Origin: Sphingomonas zeae | GTDB lineage: Bacteria; Pseudomonadota; Alphaproteobacteria; Sphingomonadales; Sphingomonadaceae | Reading direction: 5' to 3' | Assembly (NCBI RefSeq): GCF_014197135.1 | Contig: NZ_JACIFA010000001.1 | Location: 496,001-560,000, forward strand | DNA length: 64,000 nucleotides | Part shown: positions 56,111 through 64,000 of the stretch, piece by piece | Layout: each line of letters begins with the position of its first letter | Position numbering within the stretch: position 1 is the stretch's first letter | Notes under the pieces: model-generated | Told to the model about the DNA's origin: nothing | The model's database searches: none | The model's input: only the letters and a program-made list of their open reading frames with translations | Position numbers and translations under genes: made by a program

Positions 56111-56200
56111 CTAATATGAAAAAGGGAGGCGAGTTGCCTCGCCTCCCCCTAAGTCATTCCATGGCCTTCGACTTCGCGCAGGCTGAACGCCGGGTGGGAG

Positions 56201-56869
56201 TCAGGCCCCCACCATCTCCAGCAGACCTTCGAACAACCGGCGGCCATGATCGCCGCCATGGGCGGTTTCGATGCGGCGTTCGGGGTGGGGCATCATGCCC
56301 AGCACGTTGCGCTTCTCGTTCAGCACGCCGGCGATGCTCCGCGCCGACCCGTTGACGTCCTCGGCATAGCGGAACGCCACGCGGCCTTCGCCTTCCAGGC
56401 GGTCGAGCGTCTCGGCATCGGCGAAGTAATTGCCGTCATGATGCGCAACCGGAATGCGGATCTTCTCGCCCTGTTCGTACAGGCGGGTGAAGGCGCTATC
56501 GGTGTTGGCGACCTCCAGATCGACGTCGCGGCACACGAAGTTGAGCGAGCGGTTGCGCATCAGCGCGCCGGGCAGCAGCCCGGTTTCGGCCAGCACCTGG
56601 AAGCCGTTGCACACGCCGAACACCGGCGTGCCCTTGTTTGCTGAGTCCACGACCGCGCGCATGATCGGCGACCGTGCCGCGATCGCGCCGCAGCGGAGGT
56701 AATCGCCGTAGGAAAAGCCGCCCGGCACGCCGATCAGCCCCAGCCCCTCGGGCAGTTCGCTGTCGCCGTGCCAGACCATGGCCGGCTTGACGCCCGTCAC
56801 CGCCTCCAGCGCGACGGCGAGGTCGCGGTCGCAGTTCGAGCCCGGAAAGACGATGACTGCGGTCTTCAT
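56201..56869 (-). CDS. purQ: Phosphoribosylformylglycinamidine synthase, glutaminase subunit
   Basis: The 222-residue product starts at 56869, overlapping the purS stop. The class I glutaminase pattern is clear: [38 protein letters not shown], the nucleophile Cys in [20 protein letters not shown] and [10 protein letters not shown] for the His-Glu pair. It supplies ammonia to PurL for the fourth step of purine synthesis, acting with PurS. purL is not in the window. Confidence 0.95.
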   Translation of the reverse strand: MKTAVIVFPGSNCDRDLAVALEAVTGVKPAMVWHGDSELPEGLGLIGVPGGFSYGDYLRCGAIAARSPIMRAVVDSANKGTPVFGVCNGFQVLAETGLLPGALMRNRSLNFVCRDVDLEVANTDSAFTRLYEQGEKIRIPVAHHDGNYFADAETLDRLEGEGRVAFRYAEDVNGSARSIAGVLNEKRNVLGMMPHPERRIETAHGGDHGRRLFEGLLEMVGA

Positions 56870-57099
56870 CAGGCGCGCTCCACCCGGTAATTTTCGATCA
56901 CGGTGTTGGCGAGCAGCTGGCGGCACATCTCGTCGATCTGCGCGTCGGTCGTCTCGTCGGCGACCTGCATCTCGATCAGCTTGCCCGCGCGGACGTCGTC
57001 GACGCCCGCAAAGCCCAGGCTGCCCAGCGCGTGCTGGATCGCCTTGCCCTGCGGGTCGAGCACGCCGGGCTTCAGGGTGACGAAAATCTTCAGCTTCAT
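56869..57099 (-). CDS. purS: Phosphoribosylformylglycinamidine synthase subunit PurS
   Basis: This 76-residue protein begins [20 protein letters not shown] and continues [20 protein letters not shown], the diagnostic PurS pattern. It bridges PurQ and PurL in bacteria with the three-part FGAM synthase. It overlaps purC as TAATG and purQ by one base, so the three genes are coupled. Confidence 0.95.
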   Translation of the reverse strand: MKLKIFVTLKPGVLDPQGKAIQHALGSLGFAGVDDVRAGKLIEMQVADETTDAQIDEMCRQLLANTVIENYRVERA

Positions 57100-57878
57100 T
57101 ACTTGCCCCGGCTCTTGCGGTGTTCTTCCAGATCGAGGACGGCGGTGTCGCCCCCCTCGGGCAGCAGGCCCAGACGGCGCGCCACTTCCTGATAGGCTTC
57201 CACCTCGCCGCCCAGGTCGCGACGGAAGCGGTCCTTGTCCAGCTTCTCGTTGGTGGTCATGTCCCATAGGCGGCAGCCATCGGGGCTGATCTCATCGGCC
57301 AGGATGATGCGACCGAAGTCGTTGTCCCAGATGCGACCGAATTCCAGCTTGAAGTCGACCAGGCGGATGCCGATCGCGGCGAACATGCCCGACAGGAAGT
57401 CGTTCACGCGGATCGCCAGATCGGCGATGTCGTGCATCTCTTCCTGGCTGGCCCAGCCGAAGCAGGCGATATGCTCGTCGGTGACCATCGGGTCGCCCAG
57501 CGCATCGTCCTTGTAATAATATTCGATGATCGTGCGGGGCAGCTTCACGCCCTCTTCGATACCCAGCCGCTTGGACAGCGAGCCCGCCGCGACGTTGCGC
57601 ACCACGACCTCGATCGGGACGATCTCGACCTGGCGGATCAGCTGCTCGCGCATGTTCAGGCGGCGGATGAAGTGGGTCGGCACGCCGATATGGTCGAGCA
57701 TGGTGAAGACATGCTCGGAGATACGGTTGTTCAGCACGCCCTTGCCGTTGATCGTGCCCTTTTTCTGGGCATTGAACGCGGTGGCGTCGTCCTTGAAATA
57801 CTGGATCAGCGTGCCAGGCTCAGGGCCTTCGTACAGGATCTTGGCCTTGCCTTCGTAGATTTGGCGGCGGCGAGCCAT
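57099..57878 (-). CDS. purC: SAICAR synthase
   Basis: The 259-residue protein has the PurC pattern: [59 protein letters not shown] and [20 protein letters not shown] followed by [14 protein letters not shown]. It joins aspartate to CAIR with ATP in purine synthesis. It is the first of purC-purS-purQ. The 277 bases between it and the divergent gene at 58156 are AT-richer than the surroundings and should hold both promoters. Confidence 0.96.
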   Translation of the reverse strand: MARRRQIYEGKAKILYEGPEPGTLIQYFKDDATAFNAQKKGTINGKGVLNNRISEHVFTMLDHIGVPTHFIRRLNMREQLIRQVEIVPIEVVVRNVAAGSLSKRLGIEEGVKLPRTIIEYYYKDDALGDPMVTDEHIACFGWASQEEMHDIADLAIRVNDFLSGMFAAIGIRLVDFKLEFGRIWDNDFGRIILADEISPDGCRLWDMTTNEKLDKDRFRRDLGGEVEAYQEVARRLGLLPEGGDTAVLDLEEHRKSRGK

Positions 57879-58155
57879 GCGGCGGTCCCCTGAAATGAGT
57901 ACAGCCCCGGCGCCCCCATGCTGAGGCCCGAGGCGGGATGGCGCGGGCTATAATGGATGGGGCGGACGGGCGCAATGGAGCTGGGCGTGGTACGTCGCCC
58001 CTTGCGGGGTAAGGCGAAACAAAATGAAGCGGGCGTAATTTTCGCTCCATGATGAATAATGCTTTGATGAAAGATTAAAGAACGGTAAGGTCGAAAGTAA
58101 AAGAAACCCATCCGAAAGTTCAAGGGTTATGACTATGCTTGCAAAGGAGGTAGTC

Positions 58156-58545
58156 ATGAACAAGCTGATGATCGGTGTTGTTGGTGGGGCTCTGATGTTG
58201 ACGGCGGGCGCTGCCGTGGCGCGGCCGGTGCACATGGCGCATCAGCCCCAGATCTGGGAACAGGCGCGTGTCCCGCTCGCCAATGGCATGGAGGCGATTG
58301 CGGTGGTGAAGAACGGTAACGCCGAGCGCACCGTCGCCTGCCGCGATACCGCCGACATACTCGCCACCTTCCGTCCCGAGGTCGTCGCCTTCCAGCCGGT
58401 TCGCGGACCGCATGGCAAGGTGAAGACCGACGAGGATGTCGCCGGGGTCGAAACCTTCACCCCCGTCGCCTTCCAGAACTGCACGGTGGCCGCCGGCGAT
58501 CACTTCCAGCAGGATGTGGCCCAGGCCCAGGCGAACCAGGCCTGA
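58156..58545 (+). CDS. Small secreted hypothetical protein (129 aa)
   Basis: A perfect AAAGGAGG precedes the ATG at 58156 at 6 bases. The product begins MNKLMIGVVGGALMLTAGAA, a signal peptide probably cut after AVARP-like residues, then a soluble domain of ~105 residues with two cysteines (VACRDTAD and FQNCTVAA) that could form a disulfide in the periplasm. It ends in an Ala/Gln-rich tail. I do not recognise the family. A strong terminator follows. Confidence 0.75.
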   Translation: MNKLMIGVVGGALMLTAGAAVARPVHMAHQPQIWEQARVPLANGMEAIAVVKNGNAERTVACRDTADILATFRPEVVAFQPVRGPHGKVKTDEDVAGVETFTPVAFQNCTVAAGDHFQQDVAQAQANQA

Positions 58546-58570
58546 TCCGGGCTCTTCCGCCGGGATTGAA

Positions 58571-58600
58571 GCGGGCGCGATCCCCATCGCGCCCGCTTTG
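58571..58600 (+). terminator. Rho-independent terminator
   Basis: GCGGGCGCGA (58571-58580) pairs perfectly with TCGCGCCCGC (58587-58596) around a 6-base loop, followed by TTTG. It ends the secreted-protein gene and insulates parC downstream. Confidence 0.8.
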
Positions 58601-58680
58601 TCCTATTCGATCGCGCGCCGTTCTTGATTTGATCCGCCCGATTGCTCCTTTTGTGCGGCCTTGCTAGAAGCTCGGCCTCC

Positions 58681-60933
58681 ATGGCGATCGATCTCCGCGA
58701 CAATCCTCCCGTCGGCATATTGGATGCCCCCTTCGACAGCGCGCTGTCCGAGCGGTATCTCGTCTATGCGCTGTCCACGATCACCGCGCGCTCGCTGCCC
58801 GATGTGCGCGACGGGTTGAAGCCCGTGCACCGGCGGCTGCTCTGGGCGATGCGCCTGCTCAAGCTCGATCCGGCCTCGGGCTATAAGAAGTGCGCGCGCG
58901 TCGTCGGCGACGTGATCGGTAAATACCACCCGCATGGCGATCAGTCGGTCTATGACGCGATGGTCCGCCTCGCCCAGGATTTCGCGCTGCGCTATCCGCT
59001 GGTCGACGGGCAGGGCAATTTCGGCAATATCGACGGCGATAACGCCGCCGCCTATCGTTACACCGAGGCGCGGCTGACCCAGGTCGCGATCGACCTGATG
59101 GACGGGCTGGACGAGGACGCCGTCGCCTATCGCCCGACCTATAATGGCGAGGAGCAGGAGCCGGAACTCTTCCCCGGCCTGTTCCCCAATCTGCTGGCGA
59201 ACGGGGCGAGCGGCATCGCGGTCGGCATGGCGACGAGCATCCCGCCGCACAATGCCGCTGAACTGCTGGAGGCCGCGATCCTGCTGGTCGATCGGCCCGA
59301 TGCCGATGACGATGCGATCCTGGCGCTGGTCAAGGGGCCGGACTTTCCGACCGGCGGCCTGGTCGTCGATGCGCCCGCGATCTTGCGCGAAAGCTATACC
59401 ACGGGGCGTGGCGGTTTCCGCGTTCGCGCGCGCTGGGAGATCGAGCGGGAGAAGGGCGGCGGCTGGCAGATCGTCATCAGCGAAATCCCCTATGGCGTCG
59501 CCAAGGGCAAGCTGATCGAACAGATCGCCACGCTCATCAACGACAAGAAGCTGCCGATTTTGGCGGATGTCCGCGACGAATCGGATGCGCAGGTCCGCAT
59601 CGTTCTGGAGCCGCGCAGCCGCACCGTCGATCCGCAGGTGCTGATGGACGGGCTGTTCCGCTTCTCCGATCTGGAGACGCGGGTCAGCCTGAACCTCAAC
59701 GTGCTCGACAAGGACCGCACCCCGCGCGTCATGAGCTTGCGCGAGGCGCTGGCCGCCTGGGTCGAGCATCAGTTCGTCGTGCTGCGCCGCCGGTCCGAGC
59801 ATCGGCTGGCCAAGATCGCCGACCGGATCGAGCTGCTCGACGGTTATCTCGTCGCCTATCTGAACCTCGACCGGGTGATCGAGATCATCCGCACCGAGGA
59901 CGAGCCCAAGGCGGTGATGATCGCCGAATTCCGCCTGACCGATCGGCAGGCCGAGGCGATCCTCAACATGCGGCTGCGTAGCTTGCGCCGCCTGGAGGAG
60001 TTCGAGATTCGCGGCGAGCGCGATAAGCTCGACAAGGAGCGCGAACAGCTGACCCTGTTGCTCGGCTCCGAACAGCGTCAGCGGACGCGGATGAAGAAGG
60101 ATCTGGGCAAGATCCGCGACCGTTATGGCCTGGAGACCGCGCTGGGTGCGCGCCGCACGCTGATCGAGGAAGCTGCGCCGACCCGCGACATACCTTTGGA
60201 GGCGATGATCGAGCGCGAGCCGATCACCGTCATCCTGTCGCAGCGCGGCTGGATCCGGGCGATGAAGGGCCATGTCGACCTGGCATCGGCCGATACCGCC
60301 AAGTTCAAGGAAGGGGACGGCCCCGCCTTCGCCTTCCATGCGCAGACCACCGACAAGCTGCTCTTGGCGGCGGCGAACGGGCGATTCTTCACGCTGGCGG
60401 CGGACAAGCTGCCCGGCGGGCGCGGTTTCGGCGAGCCGGTGCGTGCGATGATCGACCTGGATGGTTCGATCGGGATCGTCGGTTTCCTGCCCGCGAGCCG
60501 CAGCCCCAAGCTGCTGGTCGCCGCATCGGACGGGCGCGGCTTCATCGTGCCCGCCGCCGACACCATCGCCGAGACGCGCAAGGGCAAGACGGTGCTGACC
60601 CCGCGCGCGGGCGCGACGCTGAAGGTCGTGCGGCCGGTGGGCGCCGAGGACGATTATGTCGCGGCGATCGGCGACAACCGCAAGCTGCTGGTCTTCCCGC
60701 TGACCGAGTTCGTCGAGCTGTCACGCGGCACCGGCGTCCAGCTGCAACGCTATCGCGACGGCGGGCTGTCGGATGCGACCACCTTTGTCTTCAAGGACGG
60801 CCTCAGCTGGACGATGGGTGGCGAGAGCGGGCGTGTCCGCACCGAACCGGACCTGTCGGCCTGGCGGACCGCGCGCGGCGCGGCGGGACGGATGCCGCCG
60901 ACCGGCTTCCCCCGCGACAATCGCTTCGATTAG
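58681..60933 (+). CDS. parC: DNA topoisomerase IV subunit A
   Basis: The ATG at 58681 gives 750 residues, usual for ParC; the open frame begins earlier but without a better start. The DNA-cleaving tyrosine is Tyr127 in [10 protein letters not shown]. The quinolone-determining region reads [20 protein letters not shown], so the position equal to E. coli Ser80 is Gln88. The N-terminal [20 protein letters not shown] is typical of alphaproteobacterial ParC. A GyrA-like beta-pinwheel domain follows from about 500. It separates replicated chromosomes together with ParE, which is not in the window. Confidence 0.94.
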   Translation: MAIDLRDNPPVGILDAPFDSALSERYLVYALSTITARSLPDVRDGLKPVHRRLLWAMRLLKLDPASGYKKCARVVGDVIGKYHPHGDQSVYDAMVRLAQDFALRYPLVDGQGNFGNIDGDNAAAYRYTEARLTQVAIDLMDGLDEDAVAYRPTYNGEEQEPELFPGLFPNLLANGASGIAVGMATSIPPHNAAELLEAAILLVDRPDADDDAILALVKGPDFPTGGLVVDAPAILRESYTTGRGGFRVRARWEIEREKGGGWQIVISEIPYGVAKGKLIEQIATLINDKKLPILADVRDESDAQVRIVLEPRSRTVDPQVLMDGLFRFSDLETRVSLNLNVLDKDRTPRVMSLREALAAWVEHQFVVLRRRSEHRLAKIADRIELLDGYLVAYLNLDRVIEIIRTEDEPKAVMIAEFRLTDRQAEAILNMRLRSLRRLEEFEIRGERDKLDKEREQLTLLLGSEQRQRTRMKKDLGKIRDRYGLETALGARRTLIEEAAPTRDIPLEAMIEREPITVILSQRGWIRAMKGHVDLASADTAKFKEGDGPAFAFHAQTTDKLLLAAANGRFFTLAADKLPGGRGFGEPVRAMIDLDGSIGIVGFLPASRSPKLLVAASDGRGFIVPAADTIAETRKGKTVLTPRAGATLKVVRPVGAEDDYVAAIGDNRKLLVFPLTEFVELSRGTGVQLQRYRDGGLSDATTFVFKDGLSWTMGGESGRVRTEPDLSAWRTARGAAGRMPPTGFPRDNRFD

Positions 60934-61206
60934 GGCAATAGGTGATCTGAGTGCTGCCCTCTCTCTGGGGGCTTCGCGCAGCATGGTGGCGGGAGGTTCA
61001 TAGGTAATGGGGCCTGGCATCGTCGCCACCGGGAAATTCTTCCCCAGCCCCGCACGCGCCCTTTATCGTTCACGCGGTGCTGCAGAAAAGCTGCGGGACG
61101 CGCCACCGAACATTGCCTCGACGTGAGGAGCGAAATAGGGGGCTGCAATCCTTTGGTAACACGAATTTTAGGGGCTCTTAACGTTCGTCAGTTAGTCGGG
61201 TGAACG

Positions 61207-62877
61207 ATGGCAACGAAGGCTCATCCGACGCAGCCCTTTTCGAACCGCAATTTCGGGTCGCTGACGTCGTGCGCCATCAACATCATGGCCATCCCGGCGG
61301 CGGAGATACTGATTGCCCAGGGCACGCCCGCCGTGGTCGCCACGAATGACGCCTATCGCCGCGCAGCGCTGAACGACTCGCGGACTCAGGCCGTTTTGCT
61401 GGCCGAAGTCGCCAAGCGAATCGACAGCTTCCTGTCGTCGAGCCAGGCGTCGATCGAATTCCCGCTGGCCGTCGGGGACGTCATCGACTGCCGCTATTTC
61501 CATGCGACGCTGACTCGCGCGGCCGAGGGGCACGGCGACGGCTGCGTGCTGATGCTGGTCGATCATACCGCGCAGCACCATACCGAGCGCAGCCTGCGTC
61601 GCGAGATGACGACCGACAGCCTGACCGGGCTGCCCAATCGGCAGGGTTTCGGCGATCTGATCGAGGCGATGATGGCCAATGGCCAGCGCCATGCGGTGCT
61701 GGTGATCGACCTGAACCGATTCAGCCGCCTGAACGCCTGTATGGGCTCGCTGGTCGCCGACGAGTTGCTCATCACGGTCGCCCGCCGTTTGAAAGGGGCA
61801 TTGCGGTCGCGCGACTCGATCGGGCGGATCGGCGGTAACGAGTTCGGCATCCTCATGATGATCGACGGCAGCGAGGACGAGGCACACATCCTGGCCGACC
61901 GGATCGACCGGGCCTTGCGCGCACCGTTCCGCCTGACCGATTACGAGGTCAACGTGGAGGCATCGGTGGGCATCGCCTTCAACGAGGGGCCTGATGGCGA
62001 TGCCGAGGAACTGATCCGCCACGCCCAGTTCGCCGTCAAGCACGCCAAGGCGGCGGGGCGGACCGAAGTCTATCACCCCCAAGCCTTTACCATTGCCCGC
62101 GCGCAATTCGCGATGGAGACCGCGCTGCGCCGCGCGATCGAGCAGGAAGAGCTGCATCTGGCCTATCAGCCCATCTGCGACCTGAGCTCGGGCCGCACGG
62201 TCGCCTTCGAGGCGCTGGCGCGGTGGCGCGATGCCGAAGGACGCGAGCATTCGCCGGCCGATTTCATTCCGGTCGCCGAAGAGTCGGGGCTGATCGTGCC
62301 GCTGGGCCGCTGGGCCGTCAATCAGGCGCTGGCCCAGCTGGCGACATGGGACCGAATGGCGGGCGGGCATTGCGATGTGCGCATGTCGGTCAATGTTTCG
62401 GCGATCCAGTTACAGCGCGACGATATCCCCGCGCTCATCGAAGCGGCGCTGGCCAAGGTGGGCGTCGCGGGTGAGCGGCTGGTCCTCGAGCTGACCGAGA
62501 GCGCGATCGTCGGGGATCCCGATCGGGTCAGCGCGATCATGAAGGCGCTGAAGACGCTGGGGACGACCATCGCGATGGATGATTTCGGCACCGGCTATTC
62601 CAATCTCGCCTATCTGCAGAAACTGCCGATCGACATCTTGAAGATCGACCGCAGCTTCGTCCTGGGGATGCTGGCCGACCGCGACAAGATCGCGATCGTC
62701 CGCGCGATCCTGGGGCTGGCGCAGGCGCTGGGGATGAAGACCACCGCCGAGGGAATCGAGACGGTCGAGCTGGGCCAGACACTCGCCGCGCTGGGATGCA
62801 GCCATGGCCAGGGCTATTATTATGCCCGCCCGCTCGAACCGGCGGCGGCTTGGGCGATGATCGCCAATCAGGCCTGA
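61207..62877 (+). CDS. PAS/GGDEF-like/EAL signalling protein
   Basis: The 556-residue protein has an N-terminal sensory region (about 20-125), a GGDEF-type domain with the altered site RIGGNEFGIL (Asn in place of Asp/Glu), and a complete EAL domain: FEALARW, MSVNVSAIQL, DDFGTGYSNL, KIDRSF and EGIET. It is therefore likely a cyclic-di-GMP phosphodiesterase with an inactive or GTP-binding GGDEF part. No membrane helix is obvious. Its stop overlaps the convergent CCA enzyme gene by 10 bases. Confidence 0.9.
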   Translation: MATKAHPTQPFSNRNFGSLTSCAINIMAIPAAEILIAQGTPAVVATNDAYRRAALNDSRTQAVLLAEVAKRIDSFLSSSQASIEFPLAVGDVIDCRYFHATLTRAAEGHGDGCVLMLVDHTAQHHTERSLRREMTTDSLTGLPNRQGFGDLIEAMMANGQRHAVLVIDLNRFSRLNACMGSLVADELLITVARRLKGALRSRDSIGRIGGNEFGILMMIDGSEDEAHILADRIDRALRAPFRLTDYEVNVEASVGIAFNEGPDGDAEELIRHAQFAVKHAKAAGRTEVYHPQAFTIARAQFAMETALRRAIEQEELHLAYQPICDLSSGRTVAFEALARWRDAEGREHSPADFIPVAEESGLIVPLGRWAVNQALAQLATWDRMAGGHCDVRMSVNVSAIQLQRDDIPALIEAALAKVGVAGERLVLELTESAIVGDPDRVSAIMKALKTLGTTIAMDDFGTGYSNLAYLQKLPIDILKIDRSFVLGMLADRDKIAIVRAILGLAQALGMKTTAEGIETVELGQTLAALGCSHGQGYYYARPLEPAAAWAMIANQA

Positions 62878-64000
62878 GACACCACCTCGTCGGCGATGTC
62901 GCCGACCCGTTCGACATCCGGGAAATCCTCGGCAATCCACCGGGTTTCGATCATGCGGAGCAGCCGTGCCACCTCCGGCCCCTTGCCGATTCCGCGTTCG
63001 ACCAGCGCGCCGCCGGTCAGCGGCAATAGGGGCGGCGTCCAGTCGCGAATCGCCTCGATCGATTCGCCCGCCAGCAACAGCCGGTCGATCGCGCTCGTCA
63101 CGCCCACGCGATAGGCGAGCGCGCGAGGTCCTTCGTCGCCCGGCCCGGCGGTCGCGGCGATCAGGCGCTTGCGATCCGTATTGGACAGTTTCAGCCGCGC
63201 CCCGACATTCTCCGCCGCTTCCGCGGGCATCAATGCAGCGAGTCGGCGGATCGCGTCGGGGGCCATGCCCGCCGCCGCCTCGCTTTCGGCGAGCCGGGTC
63301 AGCCGCTCCACGCCGTCCGCGTCGATTTCGGGGATGACCGCGCGGAAGATGCCGTGCTCGACCATCAGCGCGACCACCGAGACGGCGCGCGACGCGACCA
63401 ACAATTTCAGCAGCTCGGCGGCGATCCGCTCCCGTGACAGCGCCATCAGGTCATTGGCGCGCGCGGCACAAGCGGCCAACCCCGCCTCATCTACCGCATG
63501 GCCGAACCGCGCGTGGAAACGGAAGAAGCGCAGGATGCGTAAGTGATCCTCCGCGATCCGCTGCAACGGGTCGCCGATAAAGCGCACGCGCCCGGCTTTC
63601 AGGTCGTCCAACCCGCCGAAATAGTCGAACAATTCGCCGGTCGTCGGATCGGCGTAGAGCGCGTTCATCGTGAAGTCGCGCCGCGCTGCATCCTCGCGCC
63701 AGTCATCGGTAAAGGCGACGACGGCATGGCGACCGTCGGTCGACACGTCACGGCGAAGAGTCGTGACCTCGACCGGGCCGTCGGGCAGGACGGCGGTAAT
63801 CGTGCCATGCGCGATGCCGGTCGGCACTGGCTTGAACCCGCTGTCGCGCACCCGGCTAATCACGGTTTCAGGCGAAAGCGGCGTCGCCAGGTCGATATCG
63901 GCGACTGGCATGCCCAGCAGCATGTCGCGCACCGCGCCCCCGACAAAGCGCGCCTCCAGCCGCTCGGCCAGCGCGATGAGCTCGGCCCGGTTCGCCCAAG
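62868..64000 (-). CDS. cca: CCA tRNA nucleotidyltransferase, 5' end beyond window
   Basis: The frame is open from the stop at 62868 to the window edge. The edge translation contains FVGGAVRDMLLG, the conserved GGxVRD nucleotidyltransferase start, followed by DIDLATPLSP (the DxD metal site) and RRDFTMNALYADPTTGELFD. Residues with DHLRILRFFRFHARFG mark the helical body. It adds or repairs the 3' CCA of tRNAs. About the last 375 residues are visible; the first few are missing. It overlaps the convergent signalling gene. Confidence 0.93.
   Translation of the reverse strand, partial: WANRAELIALAERLEARFVGGAVRDMLLGMPVADIDLATPLSPETVISRVRDSGFKPVPTGIAHGTITAVLPDGPVEVTTLRRDVSTDGRHAVVAFTDDWREDAARRDFTMNALYADPTTGELFDYFGGLDDLKAGRVRFIGDPLQRIAEDHLRILRFFRFHARFGHAVDEAGLAACAARANDLMALSRERIAAELLKLLVASRAVSVVALMVEHGIFRAVIPEIDADGVERLTRLAESEAAAGMAPDAIRRLAALMPAEAAENVGARLKLSNTDRKRLIAATAGPGDEGPRALAYRVGVTSAIDRLLLAGESIEAIRDWTPPLLPLTGGALVERGIGKGPEVARLLRMIETRWIAEDFPDVERVGDIADEVVSQA

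Noticed and set aside
58603..60339. 578-residue minus-strand open frame
   Set aside because: Antisense to parC, whose motifs are unambiguous.
1..64000. CRISPR array or rRNA genes
   Set aside because: No regularly spaced short repeats and no rRNA-like sequence were seen on either strand.

Overview
The window looks like a stretch of a GC-rich alphaproteobacterial chromosome, most likely a sphingomonad (Sphingomonas or a close relative). The evidence is the GC-rich codon use, several large TonB-dependent receptors with Ala-Gln-type signal peptides, a six-gene Mrp antiporter operon, purC-purS-purQ and a ParC-type topoisomerase gene. No rRNA gene is present to settle the genus.

Region 1 (about 1-20,000) is the cargo and maintenance part of a mobile element such as an ICE or integrated plasmid; the conjugation and integration genes are not in the window. 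It holds, mostly on the minus strand: a DUF2493/SLOG-like protein, a Toprim primase-like protein, a 1448-aa methylase-helicase fusion of the strawberry-notch type, a PAPS-reductase-like PP-loop protein, a run of small unknown genes, a large ParB-like protein, a DUF2958 protein and an ArdC-type antirestriction protein. Four of the large genes are preceded by related GC-rich leader hairpins, which I report as two families. A GAF-GGDEF-EAL protein and two divergent SRAP (YedK/HMCES-like) genes follow.

Region 2 (19,300-25,530) is an SOS mutagenesis cassette, imuA-imuB-dnaE2, beside the SRAP pair. I see a LexA box of the alphaproteobacterial type (GTTC-N7-GTTC or its complement) upstream of imuA and another between the two SRAP genes, so all five genes are probably DNA-damage induced.

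Region 3 (25,806-33,960) is a defence island on the plus strand: an ietA-ietS pair (AAA ATPase plus subtilisin-like protease), then an OLD-family ATPase/Toprim nuclease, a UvrD-like helicase and an Mrr-like nuclease in one tight run. The last three look like a Gabija-type system with an extra nuclease.

Region 4 (34,475-42,640) holds a GNAT acetyltransferase, a TetR regulator and a divergent four-gene operon: TonB receptor, S9 prolyl-type peptidase, MFS transporter and cyclophilin. The order suggests uptake and cytosolic cleavage of proline-containing peptides. An IS3-family transposase remnant ends this region.

Region 5 (42,732-64,000) looks like core chromosome: Mrp Na+/H+ antiporter operon, BCCT osmolyte transporter, DUF2254 protein, a second TonB receptor, tRNA-Arg(TCT), a YhhQ-type transporter, a long inverted repeat, purQ-purS-purC, a small secreted protein with a strong terminator, parC, a PAS/GGDEF/EAL protein and the CCA-adding enzyme, which runs off the right edge. 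Functions are read from motifs and family resemblance by eye; no database search was possible.
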